Assembly (NCBI GenBank): GCA_903939515.1
Contig: CAJAHH010000056.1
Location: 1-38,940, forward strand
Direction: 5' to 3'
From: an uncultured Verrucomicrobiota bacterium
GTDB lineage: Bacteria > Verrucomicrobiota > Verrucomicrobiia > Limisphaerales > UBA9464
DNA: 38,940 nt
Shown piece by piece: positions 1 through 7,577 of this stretch; within the stretch, counting starts at the first letter, position 1; each line of letters starts with the position of its first letter. The notes beneath the pieces are model-generated. The model searched no databases. It was not told the origin of the DNA and saw only the letters and a list, made by a program, of their open reading frames with translations. A program made the position numbers and the translations under genes.

Positions 1-252
1 AGGCCGACTGCGGCACATCCTGCGATTCCGCGATAAACGCCAGGGTCTCTGTCGAGGAGGCCTAGACCATCAACGCTATCCCAATGCGTTCTTCGAGAAG
101 CTCGGGCTAATCTCTCTATACGCCTTAGCCCAAGCCAAACGTACCAGTCCCGCCACAAGCGGGTGACTCACCGACTGGAGAGCCGGATGCGGGAAATCCG
201 CCAGTCCGGTTCGGAGGGAGGGGTGGCCGACAACGGCCATCCCTACCCCTAT
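1..252 (+). mobile_element. Group II intron, 3' end (truncated by window edge)
   Basis: After the end of the intron-encoded protein lies a typical domain V at about 180-212. It starts GAGCCGGA and ends TCCGGTTC; these arms pair over 8 positions, with the AGC catalytic triad at the 5' side and a GCGG/CCGC inner stem capped by GAAA. Domain VI follows at about 217-252 and is rich in G on the left arm and C on the right. A candidate branch-point A at 245 sits seven bases before the predicted 3' end, which reads CCCCTAT and finishes in AT as bacterial introns often do. The intron is on the + strand and its 5' part is outside the window. The exact 3' splice position (252, or two bases later) is inferred from branch-point distance only. 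Confidence 0.82.
2..166 (+). CDS. ltrA: Group II intron reverse transcriptase/maturase, C-terminal fragment
   Basis: An open frame enters from the left edge and ends at TGA 164-166, giving the last 54 residues. The stretch YPNAFFEKLGLISLY, followed by an alanine/glutamine-rich tail, resembles the extreme C-terminus of many bacterial group II intron proteins, where the sequence (W/Y)PNAYF..LGL.SL is common just before the stop. The stop lies 13 bases before domain V, the normal position for a protein encoded in domain IV. The reverse transcriptase and maturase cores are outside the window, so activity cannot be judged. The symbol is used in the generic family sense. Confidence 0.7.
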   Translation, partial: GRLRHILRFRDKRQGLCRGGLDHQRYPNAFFEKLGLISLYALAQAKRTSPATSG

Positions 253-257
253 ACCAG

Positions 258-366
258 CCCGGGGTGGAACCCCGGGTAAGGCAAAGCGGGAGCCGACGCG
301 TTCTGAAGGAACGCCGTAGAGTGCGCAGATCGTCCACTGACGCATCGGGATGCGACAGTTCGTCAG
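258..366. repeat. Run of palindromes immediately 3' of the intron
   Basis: Three dyads follow the intron end. CCCGGGG/CCCCGGG (258-276, loop TGGAA) is a perfect 7-bp stem. GCGTTC/GAACGC (298-314, loop TGAAG) is a perfect 6-bp stem. CTGACG/CGTCAG (337-342 with 361-366) encloses a further small hairpin, GCAT/ATGC (342-353). No convincing ORF covers the region. It could be a REP/RAYT-type palindromic unit or a structured RNA segment that served as the intron target. The identity is not established. Confidence 0.45.
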
Positions 367-420
367 AACACCTACTGAACCTCATTCGGAGCATCCTTGC
401 CCGTGCAGGGGTTGGCCCCC

Positions 421-444
421 ATGCTGACTCCGCGGAATCAGCAT
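421..444 (+). terminator. Hairpin just upstream of the HAD gene
   Basis: ATGCTGA (421-427) pairs with TCAGCAT (438-444) across a 10-base loop, followed by CTTTTG. The stem is only 7 bp and the T-run is short, so termination of upstream transcription would be weak. It ends 13 bases before the start codon of the next gene and could instead be a 5' leader structure. Confidence 0.3.
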
Positions 445-457
445 CTTTTGGAAGACT

Positions 458-1372
458 ATGAAATTCGGCTACCTCATCGATATGGACGGCGTGATCTACC
501 GCGAAAACCGGCTGATCCCCGGGGCGGTGGAGTTCGTGAATGCGCTGTTGAGCACGGGCACGCCGTTCCTCTTCCTAACCAATAATTCCGCGCCAACGGC
601 CGAGGACTTGACGGTTCGTCTGCGCCACCTCGGTGTGAATGGGCTTTCTCCGAAGCATTTCTACACGTCCGCCATGAACACGGCGGACTTTCTGGCGGAA
701 ACGCATCCCAACTGCTCGGTGTTCGCAATTGGTGAAGGTGGCCTTCTGACGGCCTTGCATGACTACAAGATCGCCAATGATGCAATTCGTCCCGATTACG
801 TGGTGGTGGGCGAGGGGGCAGCCACGACGGAGAAATTAGCCAAGGCTCATGAGTGCATCGAGCGGGGAGCACGACTCATTGCGACCAATCCCGACAATTG
901 GTGCCCGGTGTCGGAGGAGAAGACTCGACCTGGGGCCGGAGCTATCGCTGCTTTCCTAGAGGCGAGCACGGGTTCGCGTGCCTATTACTTGGGCAAACCC
1001 AATGGCTATATGTTCCATCGGGCGCGCCGCAAGCTGATGGAGTCGGCTCTCAACTTCTCAGGTCCGGTGGCCATGATTGGCGACACCATGGAGACGGACA
1101 TCCGGGGTGCAGTGGAGGCGGGGTTGCTCGGGTTTCTGGTGCTCACCGGCTCCACTCAATTGGAGAATGTCTGCGACTACGTGTATCAGCCGAGTCGTAT
1201 CTTGCAGAGTGTGGCTGACCTCACCGAAGAGATTCTCACTGGCAAGGCGGCTAGCCATTTCGAGACCACTCTCGGAGCACCGCGCAACACCGGGGGGAAG
1301 TCGGGCCATCGGCACCAGACCGATGTGTTCGCGTTCCACAAGCCCCGTCCTCGCCCGGCGATGACCAAGTAG
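458..1372 (+). CDS. HAD-IIA family sugar/nucleotide phosphatase (NagD-like)
   Basis: A 304-residue soluble hydrolase of the haloacid dehalogenase superfamily, subfamily IIA. Motif I is DMDGVIY at residues 8-14, with Asp8 as the expected nucleophile and Asp10 as the acid/base. Motif II is the TNNSA stretch near residue 41. The motif IV region is MIGDTMETDI, around residues 206-215. The cap between motifs II and III is of the C2 type used by NagD and p-nitrophenylphosphatases. Family members dephosphorylate small phosphorylated sugars, nucleotides or glycolysis side-products; the substrate cannot be read from sequence. About 40 residues at the C-terminus, rich in His, Arg and Pro, extend past the usual NagD end. 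The gene stands alone between the intron remnant and a convergent phosphate transporter. Confidence 0.85.
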   Translation: MKFGYLIDMDGVIYRENRLIPGAVEFVNALLSTGTPFLFLTNNSAPTAEDLTVRLRHLGVNGLSPKHFYTSAMNTADFLAETHPNCSVFAIGEGGLLTALHDYKIANDAIRPDYVVVGEGAATTEKLAKAHECIERGARLIATNPDNWCPVSEEKTRPGAGAIAAFLEASTGSRAYYLGKPNGYMFHRARRKLMESALNFSGPVAMIGDTMETDIRGAVEAGLLGFLVLTGSTQLENVCDYVYQPSRILQSVADLTEEILTGKAASHFETTLGAPRNTGGKSGHRHQTDVFAFHKPRPRPAMTK

Positions 1373-1460
1373 GCACCCAGTAGTCGCAAACGCGTTCAGC
1401 CCAAGGCGGAACGCGGAGGTGAACTCTTACCTCATCCGAGGGGGCCAATCTCGGCGGGCA

Positions 1461-2555
1461 TCAACGAATTAATCGCAAGAGGCCGTAGGCCAGCAGGGCC
1501 GTGACCGGTAGCGTTAATACCCAGGCCCAAAGGATGCGCTCGACCACACTGAGGTTCAGCGCACTGAAGCGCTTGGCGCAGCCCACTCCCATGATGCTGG
1601 TGGTGATGGCGTGGGTGGTAGAGACCGGCATGCCGAAGTGCCCAGCAATGCTCAACACGGTGGCCGCGGTGGTCTCGGCTGCGAATCCATGAACCGGTTG
1701 GAGCTTCACCATCTTGTGTCCCATGGTCTTAATGATTTTCCAGCCTCCAGCGGCCGTGCCAGCGGCCATGACCAACGCGCAGGTGACTTTGATCCAGGTG
1801 GCGATGGCTTCCTTGCCACTGCCGTCACTCACCATGGGGTGCGCCAAGAAGTTGGACCAATCAGGAAGGTCTTTGAGCAGGCCTGATTTGTCGGCTCCAA
1901 CCAGTGCCAATGCGATGATACCCATAGTTTTCTGCGCATCATTACTGCCGTGGCTGAAGCCCATGTAGGCGGCGCTGGCCAACTGGGCCTTGCCGAAAAC
2001 CCGAGTGACCCACCGCGGGGTCCAGGAACGTAGAAGCCAGTACAGCAGGGTCATCACCAACAATCCCACCAGCAAGCCCATCACGGGGGACAAGAACATG
2101 GGGATAATCACTTTATAGAGCAGACCCTCATGCTTGTACCAAGGCATGCCTTCCTTGACCTTGGCGAAAACGACGACCGCTAAATTGTTGTCGGCCGCTG
2201 CGAGTCCGCCGCCGACCAACCCCCCGATGAGGGCGTGACTGGAACTCGAGGGGAGCCCGAACCACCAGGTCAGCAGATTCCAGATGATGGCGCCGAGCAA
2301 TGCGGCCACGAGCGCTTTCTGGGAGAGGTCGGCGGGAATGAGTTTCTGATCGAGCAGGCCCGAACTAATGGTCTTGGCCACCGCGGTGCCGTAGAGGGCT
2401 CCAATGAGGTTGGTGATGGCTGCCAAGCCGATGGCGAGTCGGGGCGTCAGGACTTTGGTGGACACCACCGTGGCGATGGAGTTGGCCGTATCGTGGAAGC
2501 CGTTGATGTATTCGAACACCAGGGCGACCAGAATCACCGTCAGCAGGAGGGTCAT
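1461..2555 (-). CDS. pit: Inorganic phosphate transporter, PiT family
   Basis: A 364-residue integral membrane protein with about ten hydrophobic segments. It carries both copies of the PiT signature: an N-terminal EYINGFHDTANSIATVVSTK at residues 15-34, and the inverted repeat copy around GFSHGSNDAQKTMGI, near residues 200-214. A third landmark, PVSTTHAITTSIMGVG, lies close to the C-terminus. PiT proteins take up phosphate, often as a metal-phosphate complex, driven by H+ or Na+. The length fits the short bacterial PiT group. It follows the DUF47 gene with a 15-bp gap, so the two are almost certainly co-transcribed, and it is convergent with the HAD phosphatase. Confidence 0.93.
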   Translation of the reverse strand: MTLLLTVILVALVFEYINGFHDTANSIATVVSTKVLTPRLAIGLAAITNLIGALYGTAVAKTISSGLLDQKLIPADLSQKALVAALLGAIIWNLLTWWFGLPSSSSHALIGGLVGGGLAAADNNLAVVVFAKVKEGMPWYKHEGLLYKVIIPMFLSPVMGLLVGLLVMTLLYWLLRSWTPRWVTRVFGKAQLASAAYMGFSHGSNDAQKTMGIIALALVGADKSGLLKDLPDWSNFLAHPMVSDGSGKEAIATWIKVTCALVMAAGTAAGGWKIIKTMGHKMVKLQPVHGFAAETTAATVLSIAGHFGMPVSTTHAITTSIMGVGCAKRFSALNLSVVERILWAWVLTLPVTALLAYGLLRLIR

Positions 2556-2570
2556 GGGACAGTGGGTAGC

Positions 2571-3197
2571 TCAGGAGTTCTTGAGCACGATTTGCACGAT
2601 GATGTTTCCGGCATCACGGCAACGGTCGATGACCTTCTCCAAAAGGTCGTAGAGGTCTTTCAGGGCCACCACGCTGATGGCATCGTGCGGAGAGTTATAG
2701 AGGTCCTTAAGTCGTGCGACCATGAGCTTGTCGGCCTCTCCTTCAAGATACTGGAGCTTGAGATTTTGGTCTTTGATCTTAGCCAGATCCGGCGAGGATC
2801 GGAGTTCTCGCACCATCAATTCGAGTGTTTCCATGGCTTGCTGGAGCAACTCGGACTGACGTTGGAAAGCGCTTTTGGGCAGGTTCGGAGGGCTGATCTG
2901 GAAGCGCTCGGCGAACTTCTCCAGGGTCTTGGGAATCTTGTAGAGGGCCAGAGCCAGTGCGTCGATGTCCTCGCGCTCGAGGGGCGTGACGAAGGTCTTG
3001 GTGAGCCGTTCACTGATTTCTTCGGTGATGCGCTTCTCCTTGCGACGCACGATGGCGAACTGATCCAGCGCCGCCGGGTTGGGTGAAGCGAGGTTCCTGA
3101 CAAAAATCTGGACGCTCTCGTGGGCCTCGCCGGCGCTCTGCTCAAGGAGGTCAAAGAAGATGTCGCCGCCGCCAACCAGTCGTTGCAGTGAAATCAT
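2571..3197 (-). CDS. DUF47 family (PhoU-like) partner of the PiT transporter
   Basis: A 208-residue, mostly alpha-helical protein with charged heptad-like helices throughout. The C-terminal part (DKLMVARLKDLYNS, then VALKDLYDLLEKVIDRCRD) matches the DUF47/PhoU-like pattern, in which a conserved acidic helix binds metal clusters. These proteins are typically encoded directly before pit and are thought to control PiT activity, as PhoU does for the Pst system. The ATG at 3195-3197 was chosen because it is the first in the frame and lies close behind a promoter-like element. There is no clear ribosome binding site. The position first in a two-gene phosphate operon supports the call. Confidence 0.87.
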   Translation of the reverse strand: MISLQRLVGGGDIFFDLLEQSAGEAHESVQIFVRNLASPNPAALDQFAIVRRKEKRITEEISERLTKTFVTPLEREDIDALALALYKIPKTLEKFAERFQISPPNLPKSAFQRQSELLQQAMETLELMVRELRSSPDLAKIKDQNLKLQYLEGEADKLMVARLKDLYNSPHDAISVVALKDLYDLLEKVIDRCRDAGNIIVQIVLKNS

Positions 3198-3218
3198 TGT
3201 TCTAATGTTAGGGGTTGA

Positions 3219-3238
3219 GTGTGTCGAAAGTGTGTCAA
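3219..3238 (-). promoter_or_regulatory. PHO-box-like direct repeat overlapping a -35 box
   Basis: On the + strand GTGTGTC occurs twice (3219-3225 and 3230-3236), separated by GAAA. This is a 7+4+7 arrangement with the 11-bp period of a PHO box. On the minus strand the upstream end reads TTGACA (3233-3238), a perfect -35 hexamer, 36 bases before the DUF47 start. The base composition only loosely resembles the E. coli PHO box, so PhoB control is inference from architecture and from the phosphate genes it precedes. Confidence 0.45.
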
Positions 3239-3259
3239 GCAGGTGAACGGTCGGTAGAG

Positions 3260-3526
3260 TTATGCTGCTGAGCCAAAACGATGCAGTTGGGAGTACGATC
3301 GATCCAATTGAATCGGTCCGGAATAGCGGATGGCTTCTGCAACGGAGTTAGCCATCCCAACCCTCTCGCGGTCATCCAGAATGATCCGCAGAATCTCGTC
3401 GGTCGAGTCGGTCCGTTTCAGGAAGTCGCCCCGAGCTAGATTAGCAGCGATGGCTTCGGTCATTGTCTGGTGAGGATCTCCCGGTTGGCTGCGGGCGGAT
3501 TCGAAGATGCTGAGGGTCCTACTCAC
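3260..3526 (-). CDS. Small hypothetical protein
   Basis: An 89-residue frame starting at GTG 3524-3526. I do not recognise its family. It is hydrophilic, has no signal peptide or membrane segment, and contains a charged central part (RTDSTDEILRIILDDRERVG). It lies on the same strand between recG and the phosphate pair, separated from recG by 120 bases. Amino-acid usage looks like a real protein and no better frame competes over most of its length. The start codon is uncertain and there is no clear ribosome binding site. It could be a non-coding remnant. Confidence 0.4.
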   Translation of the reverse strand: MSRTLSIFESARSQPGDPHQTMTEAIAANLARGDFLKRTDSTDEILRIILDDRERVGMANSVAEAIRYSGPIQLDRSYSQLHRFGSAA

Positions 3527-3646
3527 GGCTGCTGTGAGTCGCGAGAGGGGGCCGAAGGATTCGACGAACTTCGTCAGGATTTTGAAGACCCGCCAAGGAT
3601 CCTCTTGGATGCGGTGTGAGTGGAGAATCCTTCATGCGATGGAACG

Positions 3647-5944
3647 CTATCGGGCCTTGTTGCTGGGGTCCGTCGTAGGATGTCCGGTCGGCGGCCTTCT
3701 TAAATGGCGGCGCACCAACTGCCGGGCGAACTCCACCAGCGGTCGATCCTCGATCAGGCTGCCAAAGCGCAGATGATCAGAGCCGCTCTGGGCTAGTCCG
3801 GTTAATTCGCCCACGCCCCGGAGCTTGAAATCCAGTTCGGCCAATTCGAATCCGTCATCGGTCTCGGAGAAGGCCTTGAGCCGGGGATCCGGTGGGAGCG
3901 GAGCGGATGGGCTGGCCAAAGCGGCTGATGATGCCGATGCCTTGCCGCTCATTAGAATACAATGGCTCTCGGCAGCCCCACGGCCGATCCGCCCGCGCAA
4001 TTGGTGCAACTGGGCGAGCCCAAATTGCTGGGCGTTCTCGATGAGCATGAGCGTGGCCTGCGGCACGTCGATGCCGACTTCGATGACCGAGGTCGCCACC
4101 AGGGTTTTGACTCGGCCGGCGCGGAACTCCCCAAGGATCCGCTCTTTTTCTTCGGGCGGCATCCGGCCGTGGAGCTTGCCGACGGCATGGGGCTCGAGGG
4201 CTTTGCAAATGCGCGGATACTCCGTTTCAACGGATTTGGCGTCCTCCTCGCCGTTGTCGAGGATGCGGGGATACACGATGTAAGCCTGATGCCCGAGCTC
4301 GAGTTCACGGCGAATGAAGGCCCAGACCTTGGGCAGCGCATCGGGCGTCCGCAGGTGCGTCCGGATCTTGCCGCGCCCTGGGGGCTTCTCATCAAGCACG
4401 CTGATGTCGAGGTCGCCGTACAAAGTCAGCCCGAGGGTGCGGGGGATGGGCGTGGCGGTCATCACCAGCAGGTGGGGATAGCGACCCTTGCGCAGGAGTC
4501 GTTCTCGCTGAGCCACGCCGAAGCGGTGCTGTTCGTCGATAATCACCAAGCCCAGCCGCTCGGGCAGGAAACTCGATTCGATGAGGGCGTGGGTGCCCAC
4601 AGTGAGTCCCACGTCGCTGAGTCCGAGGTTCAAGCCGGGTTCGGAGCGCGACTTCACGCTGGCGGTCCAAAGATGAACGGGGATTTGAAGCGGTTCGAGC
4701 CAACGCCGGAAGTTGGCGTGGAGCTGCTGGGCCAAGATTTCGGTGGGGGCCATCACCACGGCCGAGTACCCGCTCTCGAGCGCCATCAGCGCCGCCGCGG
4801 CCGCCACCAGCGTCTTGCCCGAGCCCACGTCGCCCTGGAGCAGTCGGCGCATGGGCACCGTGCCGCCCATGTCTTCGCGGATCTCCCGCAACACCCGGTT
4901 CTGGGCCTGAGTGGGTCTGAACCCGAGTCGCGCCAGGAAAGGGCGCATGAGCGAATTGTCGCCTTGGCAGGGCAGGGCGGTGGCCTTGGATTCCAGATTA
5001 AGACGGCGGCGCTGGATCTCGAATTGCAGCGCGATGAACTCGTCGAGCGCGAGCCGTTGCCGGGCCCGTTCGGCATCGGTGTCGGAGACCGGAAAATGCA
5101 AATCCCGAATCGCTTGCGCCCGCGAAGGCCACGCTTGGGCGAGGAGCGGTATTTCCTGCTGGCCGTCCGCGGAGGCCGTCCAACCCGACCGACTGGCCTC
5201 AACCAACAAGTCCGGGTCCGCCTCCGGGATGCGGCCGCCGAAGGCTTTTAGCGCGTTCCAGGCAATCCACCGCCGCGCCCGCTGGGTGAGTCCGTCAGTG
5301 AGGCTGTAGATGGGCACCCATCGGCCCACGTGCAAGCTGGGTTCTTCGGCCAGATCGACGGCCCCAGCAGCCCCGACGGCCCCGGCGGCGAGCGTCTCCG
5401 GATCGGCCTCGCGAGTGACCGACGAGAGCGTCTCGGTCTCTGGATGGTCCATGGCCTTGGGGCGCAGCGAGCGGACCTTGCCGTGAACCACCAGTTCATC
5501 GCCCACATCGAAGAACCGTTCCATCTGGGGCAGGTTCCACCAGCGGCAATGGAGGTGAGCGCTGCCGTCGTCGAGGATGACTTCGAAGACGCTGCGCCCG
5601 GTGCGGGCGAAGGTCTTGTTGCCCATCGCGATGACCTTGCCCGACACCGTTGTCTTCTGACCCTCCTGAAGATCGCGGATCTTGCTGAACTGGCGTCGGT
5701 CTTCGTGGCGTCGCGGCGCATCCAGCAGCAGATCGCCCACAGTGAGAATGCCCCGTTTGGCCAACAGGCGTGCCCGCGCCGAACCCACCCCGGCCACCGC
5801 CGACACCGGCGATTCCAGGCCAGCCGTTTCCGCGGAGGCGTGTGCCCCGGTGCTGGTCATTGCGGCAACGGGAGCAGCAGCAAGTGCCGATTTCGGCACT
5901 GGTGCCTGCTCTGGTGTCGCAGCGTTGTTGGTCTCCTTCCCCAT
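3647..5944 (-). CDS. recG: ATP-dependent DNA helicase RecG
   Basis: A 765-residue superfamily 2 helicase that remodels stalled replication forks and Holliday junctions. In order: a helix-hairpin-like SPVSAVAGVGSARARLLAKRG (about 45-65), a wedge/OB domain (about 95-170), Walker A GDVGSGKT (371-378), the DExH box DEQH (470-473), TATPIPRT (496-503), and the helicase C lobe with the ATSVIEVGID and QLRGRIGRG motifs, ending in the usual SGSDHLRFGS region. It is longer than typical RecG (about 690 residues). The excess comes from an Ala/Pro-rich N-terminal extension of about 40 residues, an Ala/Gly-rich stretch at 184-200 and a Ser/Ala-rich insert in the C lobe. The ATG at 5942-5944 was chosen; internal starts would remove only low-complexity sequence. 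Confidence 0.96.
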   Translation of the reverse strand: MGKETNNAATPEQAPVPKSALAAAPVAAMTSTGAHASAETAGLESPVSAVAGVGSARARLLAKRGILTVGDLLLDAPRRHEDRRQFSKIRDLQEGQKTTVSGKVIAMGNKTFARTGRSVFEVILDDGSAHLHCRWWNLPQMERFFDVGDELVVHGKVRSLRPKAMDHPETETLSSVTREADPETLAAGAVGAAGAVDLAEEPSLHVGRWVPIYSLTDGLTQRARRWIAWNALKAFGGRIPEADPDLLVEASRSGWTASADGQQEIPLLAQAWPSRAQAIRDLHFPVSDTDAERARQRLALDEFIALQFEIQRRRLNLESKATALPCQGDNSLMRPFLARLGFRPTQAQNRVLREIREDMGGTVPMRRLLQGDVGSGKTLVAAAAALMALESGYSAVVMAPTEILAQQLHANFRRWLEPLQIPVHLWTASVKSRSEPGLNLGLSDVGLTVGTHALIESSFLPERLGLVIIDEQHRFGVAQRERLLRKGRYPHLLVMTATPIPRTLGLTLYGDLDISVLDEKPPGRGKIRTHLRTPDALPKVWAFIRRELELGHQAYIVYPRILDNGEEDAKSVETEYPRICKALEPHAVGKLHGRMPPEEKERILGEFRAGRVKTLVATSVIEVGIDVPQATLMLIENAQQFGLAQLHQLRGRIGRGAAESHCILMSGKASASSAALASPSAPLPPDPRLKAFSETDDGFELAELDFKLRGVGELTGLAQSGSDHLRFGSLIEDRPLVEFARQLVRRHLRRPPTGHPTTDPSNKAR

Positions 5945-6267
5945 GCAAGTTCCCGGGCAAACTCTCCGTCAGCCCTCCGATTCGGGGCAACCTTGAAGGC
6001 TATGGGCTGGATATCTGAGAGGGCCTGCCGGTTGCTCGATGGGCATCCGTGGTGGAGGTGGTGTGAAGACCGTTTGCGGAACGAACGACAGCCGACACAG
6101 GGGACTGCCATCGTTCGGCTGATTTGGTAACGCGGTTACTCCGGAGTGATTCGGCGACCTACCTCAACTTGCGACGGCCATGAACGAGGATATCCGACGT
6201 GAGTGAACCGTTGACCACAGATTCGTGATGGCAGTGTTTTCGAGTAACAAAAACAGATGAGTCTTCG
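5945..6267. other. Gene-free gap between recG and the toxin-antitoxin island
   Basis: No convincing coding frame was found. Two weak dyads are visible: CAGCCGA/TCGGCTG (6089-6095 with 6115-6121) and GTAAC/GTTAC (6127-6139). The recG promoter should lie in the left part. The frames crossing the right part are shadows of the PIN gene. Confidence 0.4.
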
Positions 6268-6657
6268 TTACTCAGTGGCATCGCAGGCTGCCAGCAACAA
6301 GCCATGTGGAACCATTGGAGTGAAATCACTTTGGTTGCTGGTTGCCAAAGCCGCTTGAGACCGAATGGCCACCGCTGCGATGCAGCAATCCGAGTAGGTC
6401 TTGCTACGGCGCCCGGTGCGGTTGAACAGGTACGACGCCTTCTCTGCATCCATTCGTTCCAGCCCGACGGCGTCGGAAAAAAGCCGTCGCGAGAGGGCTT
6501 CAGCGGAGGCAGAGATCGGTCCGCAAAGGAATTCGCCCCACGCCAGCGCACTAATGCCCACCGTTTCGCCGGCATCGAGCCATGTGACCAGTTGTGCCTC
6601 CTGCGAACTCCCCGGCACAAGAGCATCGATCAGGAAATTGGTGTCCAAGTGAATCAT
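6268..6657 (-). CDS. PIN-domain ribonuclease toxin (VapC-like), module 1
   Basis: A 129-residue PIN-domain protein. Predicted metal-binding acids are Asp5 (MIHLDTNFLID), Glu42 (ALAWGEFL), Asp90 (TYSDCCIAA) and Asp111 (ATSNQSDF), in the standard PIN spacing. VapC toxins cut tRNA or rRNA when released from their antitoxin. The frame is open upstream, but the ATG at 6655-6657 puts the first beta-strand at the N-terminus as in the family and was chosen for that reason. It lies 23 bases behind the small gene at 6681-6902, which fits an antitoxin-toxin pair. It is the outermost of three PIN genes on this strand. Confidence 0.85.
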   Translation of the reverse strand: MIHLDTNFLIDALVPGSSQEAQLVTWLDAGETVGISALAWGEFLCGPISASAEALSRRLFSDAVGLERMDAEKASYLFNRTGRRSKTYSDCCIAAVAIRSQAALATSNQSDFTPMVPHGLLLAACDATE

Positions 6658-6680
6658 GCTGTATTTGAGACCAATTGAAC

Positions 6681-6902
6681 CTACCGACGGCCATCTTGGA
6701 CTGCAGACTTCCAAACTGTAGCAGCAGTCGGGGTCAACCCAATCTCCCTCTGAAGTTCCCTGAAAATCTTCAACGATTCAGAAACTTGTTTGATCGGCTC
6801 GGGCACCGCTGCCAGACGACTTTCTAGCCACGTCAGGAGGGACTTCTGATCCTGTGGCGGCAAATCGGCAACCTCAGATTCGATTCGCAAGAGTGCGCTC
6901 AT
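6681..6902 (-). CDS. Probable antitoxin of PIN module 1 (unclassified)
   Basis: A 73-residue acidic/helical protein starting at ATG 6900-6902, behind a purine-rich GAGAG at a suitable distance. The frame is open further upstream, but that part encodes an unrelated hydrophobic stretch and was not used. The N-terminal half (RIESEVADLPPQDQKSLLTW) resembles short proteins often found directly before PIN genes in Verrucomicrobiota and Planctomycetota; I cannot place it in Phd, AbrB, RHH or MazE families. The antitoxin role is inferred from size, position and tight linkage to the PIN gene. Confidence 0.65.
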   Translation of the reverse strand: MSALLRIESEVADLPPQDQKSLLTWLESRLAAVPEPIKQVSESLKIFRELQREIGLTPTAATVWKSAVQDGRR

Positions 6903-6926
6903 AGTTGTAATCTCTCGAATCCCTTC

Positions 6927-6936
6927 TGACGCGTCA
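6927..6936 (-). promoter_or_regulatory. Short palindrome upstream of module 1
   Basis: TGACGCGTCA is a perfect 10-bp palindrome, 25 bases before the antitoxin start. Read on the minus strand its neighbourhood gives TTGACG, similar to a -35 box. An autoregulatory operator is possible, but a 10-bp palindrome alone is weak evidence. Confidence 0.25.
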
Positions 6937-7124
6937 ACGGCGGCTTCCGATGGATCGAAATCACCTTTTTTGACTCTCCGAGATCGGTCGATAAAGTACG
7001 TCAAAAATAACCCGCTAAAGATGAGAATCATCATCGGTTAACAGCGGCGCTGGAGACCAACACATGCCTTAACGACTAGTGGCAGTTGGGGTTCCAGCCG
7101 ATCAAATCGATTAAATGATGCGGA

Positions 7125-7577
7125 TCAGGGGCGGACTTCGAGAATTGCAGCCCGCGCGAGCCGGCGCTGTTTTTTGTCGAAGGTGAGCAGTTCGGTCGCA
7201 TCCAGGTGGAGCGCTGTGGCGACGTGGAGAATGTCGACACCGCGGTGACCGCCGGTCTTCGTGTGTCGGCGCGAGAGCAGTTCTGCGCGGCTGAGCACGT
7301 CGGGCCATTGGGCCGCAGCCAGCACGACCGCACCGCTGTCGAGATCGGATTGAAGGTCGGCCAGAGCCTGATCGGCGTCGGTTTGTGGGAATCCTTTGGC
7401 CGGATTCTGCCGGTGCAGCCACGCCTGGAAGCGCATTCCCTGGCGGAATTCATACAGCAGCAGGGTCGAGACATGCAGCGGCTCCTTCATGTCGGCAAAA
7501 TGGGCGGCGGCCGCCGGAGAATTGTCCTGCCTCCGGTAGAGCGCACACAGAAAGGAGGTGTCTGGGTAGGCGATCAT
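7125..7577 (-). CDS. PIN-domain ribonuclease toxin (VapC-like), module 2
   Basis: A 150-residue PIN protein. The acidic residues are Asp6 (MIAYPDTSFLCALY), Glu43 (LLLYEFRQG), Asp115 (HRGVDILHVATAL) and Asp134 (LLTFDKKQ), giving a complete predicted active site. The start ATG at 7575-7577 overlaps the stop of the antitoxin gene by four bases (ATGA), so translation is probably coupled. The frame continues upstream without a stop, but that part lies opposite the antitoxin frame and lacks the family N-terminus. The protein belongs to the slightly longer PIN group with an insert between the second and third acids. Confidence 0.87.
   Translation of the reverse strand: MIAYPDTSFLCALYRRQDNSPAAAAHFADMKEPLHVSTLLLYEFRQGMRFQAWLHRQNPAKGFPQTDADQALADLQSDLDSGAVVLAAAQWPDVLSRAELLSRRHTKTGGHRGVDILHVATALHLDATELLTFDKKQRRLARAAILEVRP

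Noticed and set aside
1381-1460. Bidirectional terminator between the HAD and PiT genes
   Set aside because: Only a 5-bp dyad (GAGGT/ACCTC) with no T-run is visible; too weak to list.
2235-3086. Long + strand frame (283 codons) opposite the PiT and DUF47 genes
   Set aside because: Antisense to two clearly homologous genes; its composition (Gly/His/Asp-rich, no domain) is that of a high-GC shadow frame.
3962-5251. Long + strand frame (429 codons) opposite recG
   Set aside because: Lies entirely opposite recG, with all helicase motifs on the other strand; no recognisable domain.
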